Assembly: GCF_022809355.1 (NCBI RefSeq)
Contig: NZ_JAKZMM010000020.1
Coordinates: 1 to 64,000, forward strand
DNA: 64,000 nt
Direction: 5' to 3'
From: Parabacteroides faecalis
GTDB lineage: Bacteria; Bacteroidota; Bacteroidia; Bacteroidales; Tannerellaceae
Part shown: one piece after another, positions 7,791 to 18,000 of the stretch
Numbering within the stretch: the first letter of the stretch is position 1
Layout: every line of letters starts with the position of its first letter
Notes under the pieces: generated by a model
What the model was told of the DNA's origin: nothing
Databases searched by the model: none
Seen by the model: only the letters and a program-made list of their open reading frames with translations
Translations under genes and position numbers: made by a program

Positions 7791-8945
7791 TTAATCCACT
7801 AATTTCACCCACTTCTCTTCCGTATCATTTGTTGATACAATGGTTTCGATAAAACGCATACCGCGAACACCTTCTTCTGCTGACGGAAAATCCAAGGCCT
7901 CGGGAGCTGGTTCTTTTCCTTCCAATACAGCCCGCAAGGCCGTAGCAAAATTCCGATACAGATTAGCAAAGGCTTCTAAATAACCTTCCGGATGACCTGC
8001 CGGCACACGGCTGTTATACGCAGAAATACCCGAAACATAACCATTGTTTGTCCGGACTATTTCTGCCGGACGATCCGGCCAGCGAAGGATCAAGGTATTT
8101 GGTTCTTCCTGTCGCCATTCCAATCCACCCTTCTCACCAAAGACACGGATCTTCAAACTATTCTCACAACCGACAGCAATCTGACTGGCCATCAAGACAC
8201 CACGAGCACCTCCTTCATAACGGATCAAAGCAGCTCCATCATCGTCCAACAGACGGTCAGGAACAAAAGTTTGCAGTTCACCACAAATCTCCGTTGCCTT
8301 CAGTCCGGTAATGTATTCAGCCAGGTTAAAGGCATGCGTACCGATATCTCCCATACAACCGGCTTTTCCGGAACGTTTCGGATCGACACGCCAGGCAGCC
8401 TGCTTATTGGTTGCCGCACAATCGTTATATAACCATCCTTGCGGATATTCCACATAAATCCGCCGTATTTTACCTAAATCTCCATTCAATACACGATGGC
8501 GCGCTTCTTTAACCATCGGATACCCCGTATACGTATGTGTCAAGAGGAAGAGTTTGCCTGTCTCTTTCACTTTTGCTGCAAGTTGTTTAGCCTCCTCCAG
8601 CGAAAAAGTCATCGGTTTATCGAGAACCACGTGAAATCCTTTCTCCAATGCCATCATTGCTGGTGCAAAATGCACATGATTAGGTGTTACAATCGAAACG
8701 AAATCCATCCGTACACCTTCGGGTAATTGAGCTTCTTTCTCCAACATTTCTTGCCAAGAGGAATAAACCCGTTCGGGAGGCAGGAAGAGCGATTCGCCCG
8801 TAACGCGTGAATTTTCAGGATTAGAACTAAAGCAACCACAGACCAACTCGATCTGTCCATCCAGATTGGCAGCTATCCGGTGTACTGCACCAATAAAGGA
8901 ACCTTGTCCTCCGCCAATCATTCCCATTCTGATTTTTCTATTCAT
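7791..8945 (-). CDS. Gfo/Idh/MocA family NAD(P)-dependent oxidoreductase
   Basis: A 384-residue dehydrogenase. The N-terminal Rossmann motif MIGGGQGSFIG starts at about residue 9, and the conserved cofactor/catalytic lysine lies in VVLDKPMT. The C-terminal Gfo/Idh domain begins around residue 150. It should oxidise a hydroxyl of a sugar, polyol or glycoside with NAD(P); the substrate is unknown. It lacks a signal peptide, unlike the GH109-like relative at 23.2-24.8 kb. First gene of the two-gene operon with the TIM-barrel isomerase. The upstream gap holds a weak minus-strand -7-like TATCTTTA (8980-8987) and the 90-bp AAAGCTTT array. Confidence 0.88.
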   Translation of the reverse strand: MNRKIRMGMIGGGQGSFIGAVHRIAANLDGQIELVCGCFSSNPENSRVTGESLFLPPERVYSSWQEMLEKEAQLPEGVRMDFVSIVTPNHVHFAPAMMALEKGFHVVLDKPMTFSLEEAKQLAAKVKETGKLFLLTHTYTGYPMVKEARHRVLNGDLGKIRRIYVEYPQGWLYNDCAATNKQAAWRVDPKRSGKAGCMGDIGTHAFNLAEYITGLKATEICGELQTFVPDRLLDDDGAALIRYEGGARGVLMASQIAVGCENSLKIRVFGEKGGLEWRQEEPNTLILRWPDRPAEIVRTNNGYVSGISAYNSRVPAGHPEGYLEAFANLYRNFATALRAVLEGKEPAPEALDFPSAEEGVRGMRFIETIVSTNDTEEKWVKLVD

Positions 8946-9070
8946 GGTAGTATTATGATTATTGATTAAATCTTCCGGTTAAAGATACAATATATTTTCG
9001 CGTCAGATACACCTTTAGCATTAATTAAGGAGGAAAGATATAAGATAACTATTCGCAAGTTGTTACATTA

Positions 9071-9160
9071 TAATTTTTTGACAGTAGTCGTAAAGCTTTA
9101 CCATATTTGTCAAAAAGCTTTAGCACATATATGAAAAAGCTTTACCACAACTGTCAAAAA
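9071..9160. repeat. Array A: 22-bp tandem repeat with AAAGCTTT cores
   Basis: AAAGCTTT occurs at 9092-9099, 9114-9121 and 9136-9143, exactly 22 bp apart. The linkers resemble each other (ACCATATTTGTCAA, AGCACATATATGAA, ACCACAACTGTCAA). The ends are TTTTTTGAC and GTCAAAAA, inversely related. By hand count it matches array B at 25006-25095 in about 73 of 90 positions without gaps. It lies in the divergent gap 8946-9287, between the Gfo/Idh gene and the DUF4105 gene. The rest of that gap is unremarkable AT-rich sequence. Confidence 0.85.
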
Positions 9161-9208
9161 TATGAAAGATAACTATCTAAAGACTTCATAAAGGAGAACT
9201 AAATGAAA

Positions 9209-9240
9209 CTTGCGCAATAATTATAATCATTGTATATTTG
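9209..9240 (+). promoter_or_regulatory. Promoter of the DUF4105 gene
   Basis: TATATTTG at 9233-9240 is a full -7 match, with CTTG at 9209-9212 as a plausible -33 at a 20-bp spacing. The start codon is 48 bp further on. No Shine-Dalgarno. Confidence 0.6.
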
Positions 9241-9287
9241 CAGGAATCTCCCCGGAAGCGGGTTATACACATTAAATTAAGCGATCA

Positions 9288-10496
9288 ATGAAACAGATAC
9301 TTTTGCTTCTCATCGGATTATTATTTTTTCAAACAACCGCAGAAGCCCAACTACTCAGCGAAAAGGCACAGATCAGTCTACTAACCAGTTCGCCCTATGA
9401 AGGAGAAGTTTTCACCGTCTATGGCCATGCAGCCCTTCGCCTGAAAGACGAACCCCGAAAAATGGATCTGGTATTCAATTATGGCATATTCAGTTTCGAA
9501 AAGCCTAATTTCATCTACCGGTTTGCCAAAGGAGAAACGGACTATATGTTGGGAGTAATGAAATACAGCGATTATATTATTGAATATCAATTACGAGGAA
9601 GCACTGTTACAGAACAAGTTCTGAATTTATCACCCGTTGAAAAAGAACGTATCTGGGGTGCATTATTAAAAAACTACGAACCAGAGAACAGAGAATATCG
9701 ATATAATTTCTTTTTCGACAACTGTGCAACCCGACCAGCCCAACTTATTGAAAACAATGTGGTAGGCAAAGTAGATTATTGCTGGAATCCGAAACCTAAA
9801 ACATTCCGGGATGTCATTAACTATTGTACCCGGAATCATTCCTGGTTAACATTCGGATGTGATTTGGCTTTAGGAAGTCCCACCGACCGAGCCATGACGC
9901 CCCACGAGATGTTATTCCTCCCTGAATATTTGAAAGAAGCCGTGGCCAGTGCAGTAATCGTATCCGACGATGGTTCAACTCGTCCGCTGGTTCGTCAAAC
10001 CCATGTTCTGGAATCCGAACCAGAAGAAGCTCCAACCGAATGGTGTACACCTCTTTTATGTGCAATCATCCTATGGTTGGTTGTAAGTATCCTTACCGTA
10101 TGGGAATCCAAACGTCATATTCACCTTTGGGGATTGGATTGTCTGTTATTTCTAATAGCAGGTTTATCCGGATATGTCCTCTTCTTCTTAGGATTCATAT
10201 CCGAACATCCGTGTACATGGCCCAACTGGACCATGCTTTGGTTACATCCGCTTCAACTACTCGTTATACCATTCAGTATCGTAAAAAAAGCAAGAATAGC
10301 TGGATATTATTATCATTTTATTAACTTTGCGGCGATTATGTTGATGTTGGTAAGCTGGTATTTCTTACCACAACACTTTAACACAGCCTTTATTCCATTG
10401 ATACTCACGCTTTGGATACGATCGGCCTCAGTGGTTCTCACAGGTTATTTTCGTAAGAGAGAGGAAAAGGGAAGGTTAAAAAATCAAGTTAAGTAA
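9288..10496 (+). CDS. DUF4105 membrane protein with signal peptide
   Basis: A 402-residue protein. The N-terminal signal peptide ends near A-E-A-Q (about residue 20). The DUF4105 region follows, with VYGHAALRL, a conserved FNYGIFSF block and FFFDNCATRPAQLI. The conserved His of GHAALR and Cys of DNCATR resemble the catalytic pair of papain-like NlpC/P60-type peptidases, so a hydrolase role is possible but unproven. The C-terminal third (about residue 240 onward) has four to five hydrophobic helices, which place it in the inner membrane with the N-terminal domain outside the cytoplasm. The next gene starts 59 bp downstream. Confidence 0.8.
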   Translation: MKQILLLLIGLLFFQTTAEAQLLSEKAQISLLTSSPYEGEVFTVYGHAALRLKDEPRKMDLVFNYGIFSFEKPNFIYRFAKGETDYMLGVMKYSDYIIEYQLRGSTVTEQVLNLSPVEKERIWGALLKNYEPENREYRYNFFFDNCATRPAQLIENNVVGKVDYCWNPKPKTFRDVINYCTRNHSWLTFGCDLALGSPTDRAMTPHEMLFLPEYLKEAVASAVIVSDDGSTRPLVRQTHVLESEPEEAPTEWCTPLLCAIILWLVVSILTVWESKRHIHLWGLDCLLFLIAGLSGYVLFFLGFISEHPCTWPNWTMLWLHPLQLLVIPFSIVKKARIAGYYYHFINFAAIMLMLVSWYFLPQHFNTAFIPLILTLWIRSASVVLTGYFRKREEKGRLKNQVK

Positions 10497-10555
10497 ACAA
10501 TTTTGTTCAAAGCTTAGACTTTGGCTTAGTTTTTGTAATGTGAATACATGTAAAC

Positions 10556-12187
10556 ATGGATAAAAAAGTACGGAAAATATTGTCGTCGCTGATTGCAATT
10601 CTGGCAGTCACCAATATGGAAGCCCAACAACAGGTTCCCAAGTTGGTGGTATGCATCACAGTTGACCAATTACGCGGAGACTATATTGAGTATTTCTACA
10701 ATACATTCGGAGAAAGAGGTTTCAAGCGACTGTTCAATGAAGGAAAAGTTTACCAGAACATTCGTTTCGATTTCTCTAACGTAGACGAAGCAAGTGCATT
10801 TGCTACCTTATTTACAGGTTCTAATCCTTGTTTCAACGGTATTTCTTCGAATTACAAATATGATTTCACCAACGAGAAAGAAATCTCCATTCTGTGGGAT
10901 GCTTCTTACTTGGGAAATTATACACGCGAAAACTATTCGCCCAAGGCGTTGTTCAGTTCAACAATTGGCGACGAACTGAAAATTGCCTCAAAGGGAAGAA
11001 GTGATGTATATGCGATCGCACCGAATGTAGAAGCCGCCATTTTGTCAGCCGGACATGCCGCAAACGGAGCATTCTGGATTGATAATCTAAATGGGAAATG
11101 GGCCACAACAACTTATTACAAGAGTGTACCCTGGTACGTCGAACGCTATAACAGCGGTAATGAGTCTTTGTCCGCCCGATTGGATAAAATGGTATGGACT
11201 CCATCGCTTCCTCTTGAGAAACTGAATGCCTTTCCTTATACATTGGATGAAATTCCGTTCAAATACACGTTTAACGAACGGGATGTTGCTTGTTATCCAA
11301 GGTTGAAAACAACTCCTTTTGTCAATAAAGAAGTAAATCGCCTGGCAATGCAGTTTCTGGAATATGCAGGATTCGGAACGAGAACTTCTCCGGATATGCT
11401 TTCCGTTACATATTATGCCGGTAACTTCGTGGGGAACATGAATAAGGAATATACCCACGAAATTCAGGATACCTATTGCCAGTTAGATAAAGACATCGAA
11501 CAATTATTGGATGCCATCGACAAAAAAGTGGGTCTTTCCAAGACATTGGTCGTATTCACAGGTAGCGGTTATTATAAAAGTGAAGAAGAATATACACAGG
11601 AACTAGATGCCTATGTAACCGGAGGTGAGTTCCATCCCAAGCGTTGTGTCGCTTTATTAAATATGTATATGATGGCCATCTATGGCCAACAGACAAACTG
11701 GGTAACCGGTTATTATAATAATCAGATTTATCTGAACCGAAAAGCGATTGAAGATGCAAAACTGGATCTGGCAGAAGTACAGAATAAAGCAGCTGCTTTC
11801 CTGAAAGAATTTAGCGGGGTTCAACATGTTACCACAGACAATAGTCTTGTATTCGGTGACTGGAATGAGGGAACAGCCAAATTCCGTCAAGGAACTCATC
11901 ACTTGAAACGCGGGGATTTGATTATTGAATTACAGCCAGGATGGAAAATCAATAAAGACGATCCTAAAGAGAAAGTTAAAGTTATTCGAAATAATGCAGT
12001 TCTTACTCCATTGATTTTCTTGGGTAACGGTCTGAAGCCGGAACGTATCTACCGGGAAGTAAAAGCTACGGAAGTCGCTCCGTCTGTGACGTATATCCTG
12101 AGGATAAGACCACCGAATGCTTCTCAGTCATTACCACTCCGGGAGTTGGCTGTTGGGAATGGACAATTATCAGCTCCTTCAAAATAA
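10556..12187 (+). CDS. Alkaline-phosphatase-superfamily protein, probable pseudoenzyme (PafA-like)
   Basis: A 543-residue exported protein: signal peptide to about residue 24, then a fold clearly related to PafA-type phosphatases (VDQLRGDYIEYFYNTFGERG, AAILSAGHAANGAFWID, APSVTYILRI). Compared from memory with PafA, most active-site residues are replaced. D37 is kept. The nucleophile Thr region reads NVDEAS (75-80). The D-x3-H pair is YYAGN (286-290). The TADHG motif is TGSGY (335-339). The last histidines are missing around 478-485. Hydrolysis of phosphate esters is therefore unlikely; a structural or binding role fits better. It sits directly before secA. Length and frame are intact, so it is not a decayed pseudogene. 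Confidence 0.8.
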   Translation: MDKKVRKILSSLIAILAVTNMEAQQQVPKLVVCITVDQLRGDYIEYFYNTFGERGFKRLFNEGKVYQNIRFDFSNVDEASAFATLFTGSNPCFNGISSNYKYDFTNEKEISILWDASYLGNYTRENYSPKALFSSTIGDELKIASKGRSDVYAIAPNVEAAILSAGHAANGAFWIDNLNGKWATTTYYKSVPWYVERYNSGNESLSARLDKMVWTPSLPLEKLNAFPYTLDEIPFKYTFNERDVACYPRLKTTPFVNKEVNRLAMQFLEYAGFGTRTSPDMLSVTYYAGNFVGNMNKEYTHEIQDTYCQLDKDIEQLLDAIDKKVGLSKTLVVFTGSGYYKSEEEYTQELDAYVTGGEFHPKRCVALLNMYMMAIYGQQTNWVTGYYNNQIYLNRKAIEDAKLDLAEVQNKAAAFLKEFSGVQHVTTDNSLVFGDWNEGTAKFRQGTHHLKRGDLIIELQPGWKINKDDPKEKVKVIRNNAVLTPLIFLGNGLKPERIYREVKATEVAPSVTYILRIRPPNASQSLPLRELAVGNGQLSAPSK

Positions 12188-12239
12188 TAAAGGATAATCC
12201 ATTCATTCATAGTATAAATTATAAAAGTAGTAACTATCC

Positions 12240-12269
12240 AACTGGCAAGAAAACATAAGACTGCCAGTT
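12240..12269 (+). promoter_or_regulatory. Hairpin in the secA leader
   Basis: AACTGGCA (12240-12247) pairs with TGCCAGTT (12262-12269), 17 bp before the secA start. No T run follows, so it is not a classical terminator; it could shape translation of secA. Confidence 0.45.
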
Positions 12270-12286
12270 GTCAATTCAATAAAAAT

Positions 12287-15200
12287 ATGGGATTTAATGA
12301 ATTTTTGACGAAGTTGTTCGGTAACAAGTCACAGCGCGACCTAAAGGAAATCACTCCGTATGTAGAAAAGGTAAAAGCTGTTTATCCGTCAATCAAAGAA
12401 CTTTCAAATGATGAATTGCGTGGTCGTATCGATGCAATCAAACAGCGTATTCAAGACTATGTAGCTGACGAACGTGCCAAAGTCAATTCTTTGCGTGAAG
12501 GTATTGATGGTAAAGAACTGGAAGAACGCGAAGCGATCTGGGCAGAAGTAGATAAAATCGAGAAAGAAATCACAGACAAGATGGAAGTGGTTTTGGAAGA
12601 AGTGCTTCCCGAAGTATTCGCTATCGTAAAAGATACTGCACGCCGTTTTGCTGAAAATCCGGAAGTAGTTGTTACTGCCAACGATTTTGACCGTGATCTG
12701 GCAACTCGTTTCAACTTCGTTCGGATAGAAGGCGATAAAGCTATATATGCCAATCACTGGATGGCTGGAGGTAATGAGATCACATGGGATATGGTTCATT
12801 ACGATGTCCAATTATTTGGTGGCGTCGTTCTGCACAAAGGTAAGATTGCAGAAATGGCAACTGGTGAAGGTAAGACTTTGGTAGCTACTTTACCTGTATT
12901 CTTGAATGCCTTGACTCGTAACGGTGTTCATGTTGTAACCGTGAACGACTACTTGTCTAAACGTGACTCCGAATGGATGGGACCGTTGTATATGTTCCAC
13001 GGTTTGTCTGTTGATTGTATCGACAAACACCAGCCAAACTCAGATGCTCGCCGTCGGGCTTATATGGCAGATATTACTTTCGGTACCAACAATGAATTCG
13101 GTTTCGACTACCTTCGTGACAACATGGCAACTAGCCCGAAAGACTTGGTACAGAGAAAACATAACTATGCAATCGTCGATGAGGTTGACTCCGTATTGAT
13201 TGATGATGCTCGTACGCCGTTGATCATTTCCGGTCCTATTCCTCGTGGAGAAGAACAATTGTTTGAACTTTTCCGTCCGAATGTAGAAGTTGTAGTGAAT
13301 GCTCAAAAAGAACTGTGCCAGAAATTGCTGATCGAAGCTAAAAAGAAAATGGCAAGCAACGATCCGAAAGTAGTAGAAGAAGGAACAGTCCAATTATATC
13401 GTGCATACAAAGGTTATCCCCGTAACAAAGCATTAATTAAGTTCTTAAGCGAACCAGGTGTCAAAGCACAAATGTTGAAGACAGAAGAATACTTCATGTC
13501 AGAAAACATGCGTCACATGCACGAAGCAACAGATGAACTTTATATGGTTATCGACGAAAAGAACAACAGTGTCGAATTAACCGATAAAGGTATTGACTTG
13601 TTAACAGGAAATTCAGATGATCCGCAATTCTTCATTCTTCCGGATATCGCCACTGAATTATCTCAGCTGGATCACATGGAAGGTACAGAAGAAGAAAAAC
13701 AGGCGAAGAAAGATGAAATCCTGGCAAACTATTCTGTCAAGAGCGAACGTGTTCATACCATCAACCAGTTATTGAAAGCTTATACACTGTTTGAGAAAGA
13801 TGATGAATATGTGGTTATCGACAATAAAGTAATGATCGTCGATGAACAGACAGGACGTATCATGGATGGTCGTCGCTATTCAGATGGTCTTCATCAGGCA
13901 ATCGAAGCCAAGGAACGTGTAAAAGTAGAAGCAGCTACACAGACCTTCGCTACAATCACTTTACAGAATTATTTCCGTATGTACCACAAGTTATCAGGTA
14001 TGACTGGTACAGCAGAAACAGAAGCAGGTGAATTCTGGGATATCTACAAATTGGATGTAGTCGTAATTCCGACAAACCGTCCGATAGCCCGTATTGATAT
14101 GAACGACCGTATCTATAAGACCAAACGCGAGAAATACAACGCTGTGATCGAAGAGATCGTTCAGCTGACAAACGCAGGTCGTCCGGTACTGGTTGGTACA
14201 ACATCTGTTGAAATTTCCGAATTGCTGAGCCGTATGTTGACGCTCCGCAAGATCAAGCATAATGTATTGAATGCTAAATTGCATCAGAAGGAAGCTGAGA
14301 TTGTAGCTCTCGCCGGACAAAGCAGTACGGTTACTATTGCTACCAACATGGCCGGTCGTGGTACGGATATCAAATTATCGAAAGAGGTAAAAGACGCAGG
14401 TGGTTTGGCTATCATCGGTACGGAACGTCACGAAAGCCGTCGTGTAGACCGTCAGTTACGAGGTCGTGCCGGTCGTCAGGGAGACCCGGGATCTTCTGTA
14501 TTCTTCGTTTCATTGGAAGATGACCTGATGCGTTTATTCGCTTCCGAAAAGATCGCTAACCTGATGGATAAGCTGGGCTTCAAGGAAGGAGAAGTTTTGG
14601 AACACTCTATGTTGAGCAAGTCGGTAGAACGCGCACAGAAGAAAGTAGAAGAAAACAACTTCGGTATCCGTAAACGTCTGTTGGAATACGATGATGTTAT
14701 GAACTCACAACGTAACGTTATCTACACCCGTCGTCGTCATGCCTTGATGGGAGAACGTATCGGACTGGATGTATTGAATACAATTTACGATACGGCCATC
14801 GCTATTGCCGATCAGTTTGCAGACAGCTTGGACTATGAAGGCTTCAAGATCGAATTGTTCAAGACATTTGCCATGGAACCTCCGTTTACTGAAGATGAAT
14901 TCAAGGGCATAAAAGCCGATGTTTTGGGCGAGAAGTTATTCGAATCAGCTTTGGCTACCTACAAACAACGTACGGAACGTATGGCACAAGTAGCTAATCC
15001 GGTGATCAAACAGGTATACGAAAACCAAGGTGCTACTTACGAAAACATCATGATTCCGATCACAGACGGTAAACGTATGTATAACGTTTCATGTAATTTG
15101 AAAGAAGCTTACGAGACAGAATCAAAGAGTATCGTAAAAGCATTCCAGAAGAGAACCGTATTGCTTACAATTGATGAAGCATGGAAAGAACACTTGCGTG

Positions 15201-15667
15201 AAATGGACGAACTTCGTCATTCAGTACAAAATGCAAGTTATGAGCACAAAGATCCGTTATTGATCTATAAGCTGGAGTCTTACAACTTGTTCAAAGATAT
15301 GGTAGACGTTATGAACCGCAAGACCGTAGCTATTTTGATGCGCGGACAAATTCCGGTTCACACAGTAACTGAAGAAGAACGGAAAGAACTTGAAGCTCGC
15401 CGGGCAGCTATGCAGGCACAGATGGCCGCTCAGCAGGCAGCTGCCATCCAAGCAGCAGCAGAAGCTCGTCAGCGCATTATGATTGAGAAAGCAAAAGAAG
15501 AAGAACATGAAGACATGAGTAAGTATCGCGCCGAGAAACCGGGTACTGATGGCGAATCAACAGCTACTCAAGAACCTGTTCGCGCAGAAAAGCGTGTCGG
15601 ACGAAACGACTTATGTCCTTGTGGAAGTGGTAAGAAATATAAGAACTGTCATGGCCAGGGATTATAA
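12287..15667 (+). CDS. secA: Preprotein translocase ATPase SecA
   Basis: The motor of the Sec pathway, 1126 residues. Walker A is ATGEGKT at 191-197, [14 protein letters not shown] gives Walker B, and the second nucleotide domain has NMAGRGTDI and [12 protein letters not shown]. The C-terminal zinc site is C1110, C1112, C1121 and H1122. It is longer than E. coli SecA (901). Walker A lies about 90 residues later than in E. coli, which reveals a charged helical insertion at about residues 50-140, as is common in Bacteroidota SecA. An A/Q-rich helical linker (about 1040-1070) precedes the zinc tail. It follows the phosphatase-like gene by 99 bp. Confidence 0.98.
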   Translation: MGFNEFLTKLFGNKSQRDLKEITPYVEKVKAVYPSIKELSNDELRGRIDAIKQRIQDYVADERAKVNSLREGIDGKELEEREAIWAEVDKIEKEITDKMEVVLEEVLPEVFAIVKDTARRFAENPEVVVTANDFDRDLATRFNFVRIEGDKAIYANHWMAGGNEITWDMVHYDVQLFGGVVLHKGKIAEMATGEGKTLVATLPVFLNALTRNGVHVVTVNDYLSKRDSEWMGPLYMFHGLSVDCIDKHQPNSDARRRAYMADITFGTNNEFGFDYLRDNMATSPKDLVQRKHNYAIVDEVDSVLIDDARTPLIISGPIPRGEEQLFELFRPNVEVVVNAQKELCQKLLIEAKKKMASNDPKVVEEGTVQLYRAYKGYPRNKALIKFLSEPGVKAQMLKTEEYFMSENMRHMHEATDELYMVIDEKNNSVELTDKGIDLLTGNSDDPQFFILPDIATELSQLDHMEGTEEEKQAKKDEILANYSVKSERVHTINQLLKAYTLFEKDDEYVVIDNKVMIVDEQTGRIMDGRRYSDGLHQAIEAKERVKVEAATQTFATITLQNYFRMYHKLSGMTGTAETEAGEFWDIYKLDVVVIPTNRPIARIDMNDRIYKTKREKYNAVIEEIVQLTNAGRPVLVGTTSVEISELLSRMLTLRKIKHNVLNAKLHQKEAEIVALAGQSSTVTIATNMAGRGTDIKLSKEVKDAGGLAIIGTERHESRRVDRQLRGRAGRQGDPGSSVFFVSLEDDLMRLFASEKIANLMDKLGFKEGEVLEHSMLSKSVERAQKKVEENNFGIRKRLLEYDDVMNSQRNVIYTRRRHALMGERIGLDVLNTIYDTAIAIADQFADSLDYEGFKIELFKTFAMEPPFTEDEFKGIKADVLGEKLFESALATYKQRTERMAQVANPVIKQVYENQGATYENIMIPITDGKRMYNVSCNLKEAYETESKSIVKAFQKRTVLLTIDEAWKEHLREMDELRHSVQNASYEHKDPLLIYKLESYNLFKDMVDVMNRKTVAILMRGQIPVHTVTEEERKELEARRAAMQAQMAAQQAAAIQAAAEARQRIMIEKAKEEEHEDMSKYRAEKPGTDGESTATQEPVRAEKRVGRNDLCPCGSGKKYKNCHGQGL

Positions 15668-15692
15668 TCCGAACTGATAGTTTATGAATAAA

Positions 15693-15735
15693 AGAATACA
15701 GGCAGATTTGCAGAAAGCAGATTTGTCTGTATTCT
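15693..15735 (+). terminator. Terminator after secA
   Basis: AGAATACAGGCA (15693-15704) pairs with TGTCTGTATTCT (15724-15735), one G-U pair, then a T tract. Confidence 0.85.
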
Positions 15736-15769
15736 TTTTTTGTATGTACGATTATCTGATTATCTCAAT

Positions 15770-16945
15770 ATGAAGAAAATTGTTATAGCCATTGATTCGT
15801 TCAAAGGTTGTCTGAGTTCCCAAAATCTGGCTGATGCCATTGAAAAAGGAGTCAGGAAAGTATGGCCTGAATGTCGGATCTGTAAAATTCCCATGGCTGA
15901 TGGAGGAGAAGGAACAGTGGAAGCCTTAACACAAGCCCTCGGAGGAGAAAAAGTAACTTGTCAGGTTGACGGTCCTCTGCGTGCTCCCGTTCAAGCTGTT
16001 TATGGTTGGATTCCACAACGGAAAATGGCTGTTATCGAAATGGCATCAGCCAGTGGTTTACCACTGATTCCCTGGAAGGAAGGTAACGTTATGCATACAA
16101 CATCATACGGTACCGGACAATTGATTGCGGATGCCTTACAGCGAGGTTGTAAACATATCCTATTGGGTATCGGAGGAAGTGCAACCAACGATGCCGGTGT
16201 CGGTATGTTACAAGCCTTAGGATTCCGGTTTCTCAATAAAGAGGGTGAAGAAATCGGCGACGGTGGCAGCTGTTTATCCCAAATAACCCAGGTGGATTCT
16301 TCCCGGATATTACCTCAACTCAAGACATGTATCATCGAAGTAGCCACCGATGTAAAGAATCCTTTTTACGGAGAAAACGGAGCGGCCTGTATATTTGCGC
16401 CCCAAAAAGGTGCCAACCAAGAGCAAGTACAACTATTGGATCAAGGATTAAGATCTTTTGCTCAGCTAATCCAAGATGAAATGGGCCTGGATATCCAGTC
16501 GGTTGCCGGCGCTGGTGCTGCCGGAGGTTTAGGCGGAGGTTGCGTTGCATTTCTGAATGCCCGCTTAATATCCGGTATTGATCAAGTAAAAGCCTGCGTG
16601 AACTTCGACTCAATCATCCAGGATGCAGACTTGATTATTACCGGAGAAGGGAAAGTGGACCAGCAGACATCGCAAGGGAAAGTAGTAGATGGCATCGTCA
16701 AGTCGGCACGATCGTATCAGATTCCCGTCATTGTATTGACAGGAAACTGCATAGAAGAAAATGAAGACATAGAGAACGATTCTCTCGTCTCTTGCTTTTC
16801 TATTCATCCGGCACCAGTATCCTTGAAAGAAGCTCTTGAGCCTTCTTATACAGCCCGGCAAATCGGACGAGTTGCCCAAATGACCTGTAAACTATTCCAA
16901 AATGGCTACCGCATGAAAGAATTTATCACCCCAAAAGCTATTTGA
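15770..16945 (+). CDS. Glycerate 2-kinase (GarK/GlxK family)
   Basis: A cytoplasmic kinase of 391 residues that phosphorylates D-glycerate with ATP; this family normally gives 2-phosphoglycerate, feeding lower glycolysis. The N-terminus KIVIAIDSFKGCLS matches the family hallmark (IAxDSFKGSLS). ADGGEGTVEAL, GIGGSATNDAGVGMLQALG and TGEGKVDQQT, the other conserved blocks, are all present. The start at 15770 fits the family; the ten extra residues from 15740 lie in the terminator trailer of secA. Standing between terminators, it is probably transcribed alone. Confidence 0.92.
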   Translation: MKKIVIAIDSFKGCLSSQNLADAIEKGVRKVWPECRICKIPMADGGEGTVEALTQALGGEKVTCQVDGPLRAPVQAVYGWIPQRKMAVIEMASASGLPLIPWKEGNVMHTTSYGTGQLIADALQRGCKHILLGIGGSATNDAGVGMLQALGFRFLNKEGEEIGDGGSCLSQITQVDSSRILPQLKTCIIEVATDVKNPFYGENGAACIFAPQKGANQEQVQLLDQGLRSFAQLIQDEMGLDIQSVAGAGAAGGLGGGCVAFLNARLISGIDQVKACVNFDSIIQDADLIITGEGKVDQQTSQGKVVDGIVKSARSYQIPVIVLTGNCIEENEDIENDSLVSCFSIHPAPVSLKEALEPSYTARQIGRVAQMTCKLFQNGYRMKEFITPKAI

Positions 16946-17054
16946 ATTTATAAAACGTAAAATTTCTGTAAAAGCTAAAAAAACATAATAGGTTTGGATA
17001 TATCTTATCGGTTATCTATATTAGCAGGCGTTTTTAATAAATAAGAGAATAACC

Positions 17055-17786
17055 ATGAAAAAAATTGTATTACTAGTTGCATTTTGCTTAAGCATTGGAA
17101 ATGTTTTTGCTCAGGATGCAGAAAAATTAAGAGATGAAGGTGATGCTGCCTTGAAAGCAAAAAACTACCCTGAAGCCGTAGCAAAATATGGTGAGTATTT
17201 GAAGTTGACGGAATACAAAGATACAGTTCGTATCTTCAATTGTGGTTTTAGTGCAAACCAAGCCAAAATGTATGAAGAAGCGGCTAAGTATTTCGATATG
17301 GCAGTAAAATACAACTACAATTTGGATGATTCTTACACAGGTGAAGCAATGGCTTATCGTAACTTGAATAAAACAGAAGAATTTGTTTCGACTGTTGAAG
17401 CAGGTTTGAAAGCACTTCCTGGAAACGCCAATTTGGAAAAGTTATTGTATTCATATTGTATCAAACAAGGACAGGCTGCCCAAAAGAAAGGTGATATCGC
17501 TGGTGCTGAAGCTTTATACAAAAATGTATTAATCGCTTCCAACAAGAAATACCAGGAAGGTGCTTTGTATAGTTTAGGCGCTATGTTGTATAACCAAGGT
17601 GCTACAGCTTTACAAAAAGCTACTCCGCTGGCAACTTCTGAACCCAATAAGTACAAAGCTGAAAAAGCAAAAGCAGATGCTCAGTTGAAAGAAGCAAAAG
17701 AATATTTGGATAAAGCATTAGCATTGAATCCCAACAATGCCAATGTGAAGAAGCTGGTAGATGCAATTGCGGCTACGTTGCAATAA
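17055..17786 (+). CDS. Exported tetratricopeptide-repeat protein
   Basis: A 243-residue protein with a signal peptide ending V-F-A-Q (about residue 20). Degenerate TPR helices follow: one at residues 22-52 (EKLRDEGDAALKAKNYPEAV), then about 60-95, a pair around 135-170, and a last one at about 205-240. TPR proteins scaffold other proteins; no enzymatic motif is present. Codon use is strongly biased and it has a good terminator, which suggests high expression. The partner is unknown. The gene stands alone, 109 bp after glycerate kinase. Confidence 0.85.
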   Translation: MKKIVLLVAFCLSIGNVFAQDAEKLRDEGDAALKAKNYPEAVAKYGEYLKLTEYKDTVRIFNCGFSANQAKMYEEAAKYFDMAVKYNYNLDDSYTGEAMAYRNLNKTEEFVSTVEAGLKALPGNANLEKLLYSYCIKQGQAAQKKGDIAGAEALYKNVLIASNKKYQEGALYSLGAMLYNQGATALQKATPLATSEPNKYKAEKAKADAQLKEAKEYLDKALALNPNNANVKKLVDAIAATLQ

Positions 17787-17813
17787 GAAAGATTGGATCA
17801 ACCCATAAGACAG

Positions 17814-17856
17814 ACAGGTTATAATAATACGACGGTGTTATTATAACCTGTTTTTT
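17814..17856 (+). terminator. Terminator after the TPR gene
   Basis: ACAGGTTATAATAATAC (17814-17830) pairs with GTGTTATTATAACCTGT (17835-17851) with one G-U, followed by TTTTT. The next 180 bp before the ABC-F gene hold no gene. Confidence 0.88.
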
Positions 17857-18000
17857 ATACCCCAAATCCTGCATCAGCAAAAGATACGGGAATCGTTTTT
17901 GATACATACGAATATTAAAATCAAATCTCGTTAGTTTTGAAAAAGCCACTCGCCTATCGCTTTTCTTTTCGTTTTATCCTAAAAATTGGTTCGCTTCATA

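Noticed and set aside
17886-17951. Possible further 22-bp array before the ABC-F gene (ACGGGAATCGTTTTTGAT)
   Set aside because: It shares the word ACGGGAATC with the 1.9-kb element, but adjacent 22-bp units agree at only about 8 of 22 positions, which is no better than chance in AT-rich sequence.
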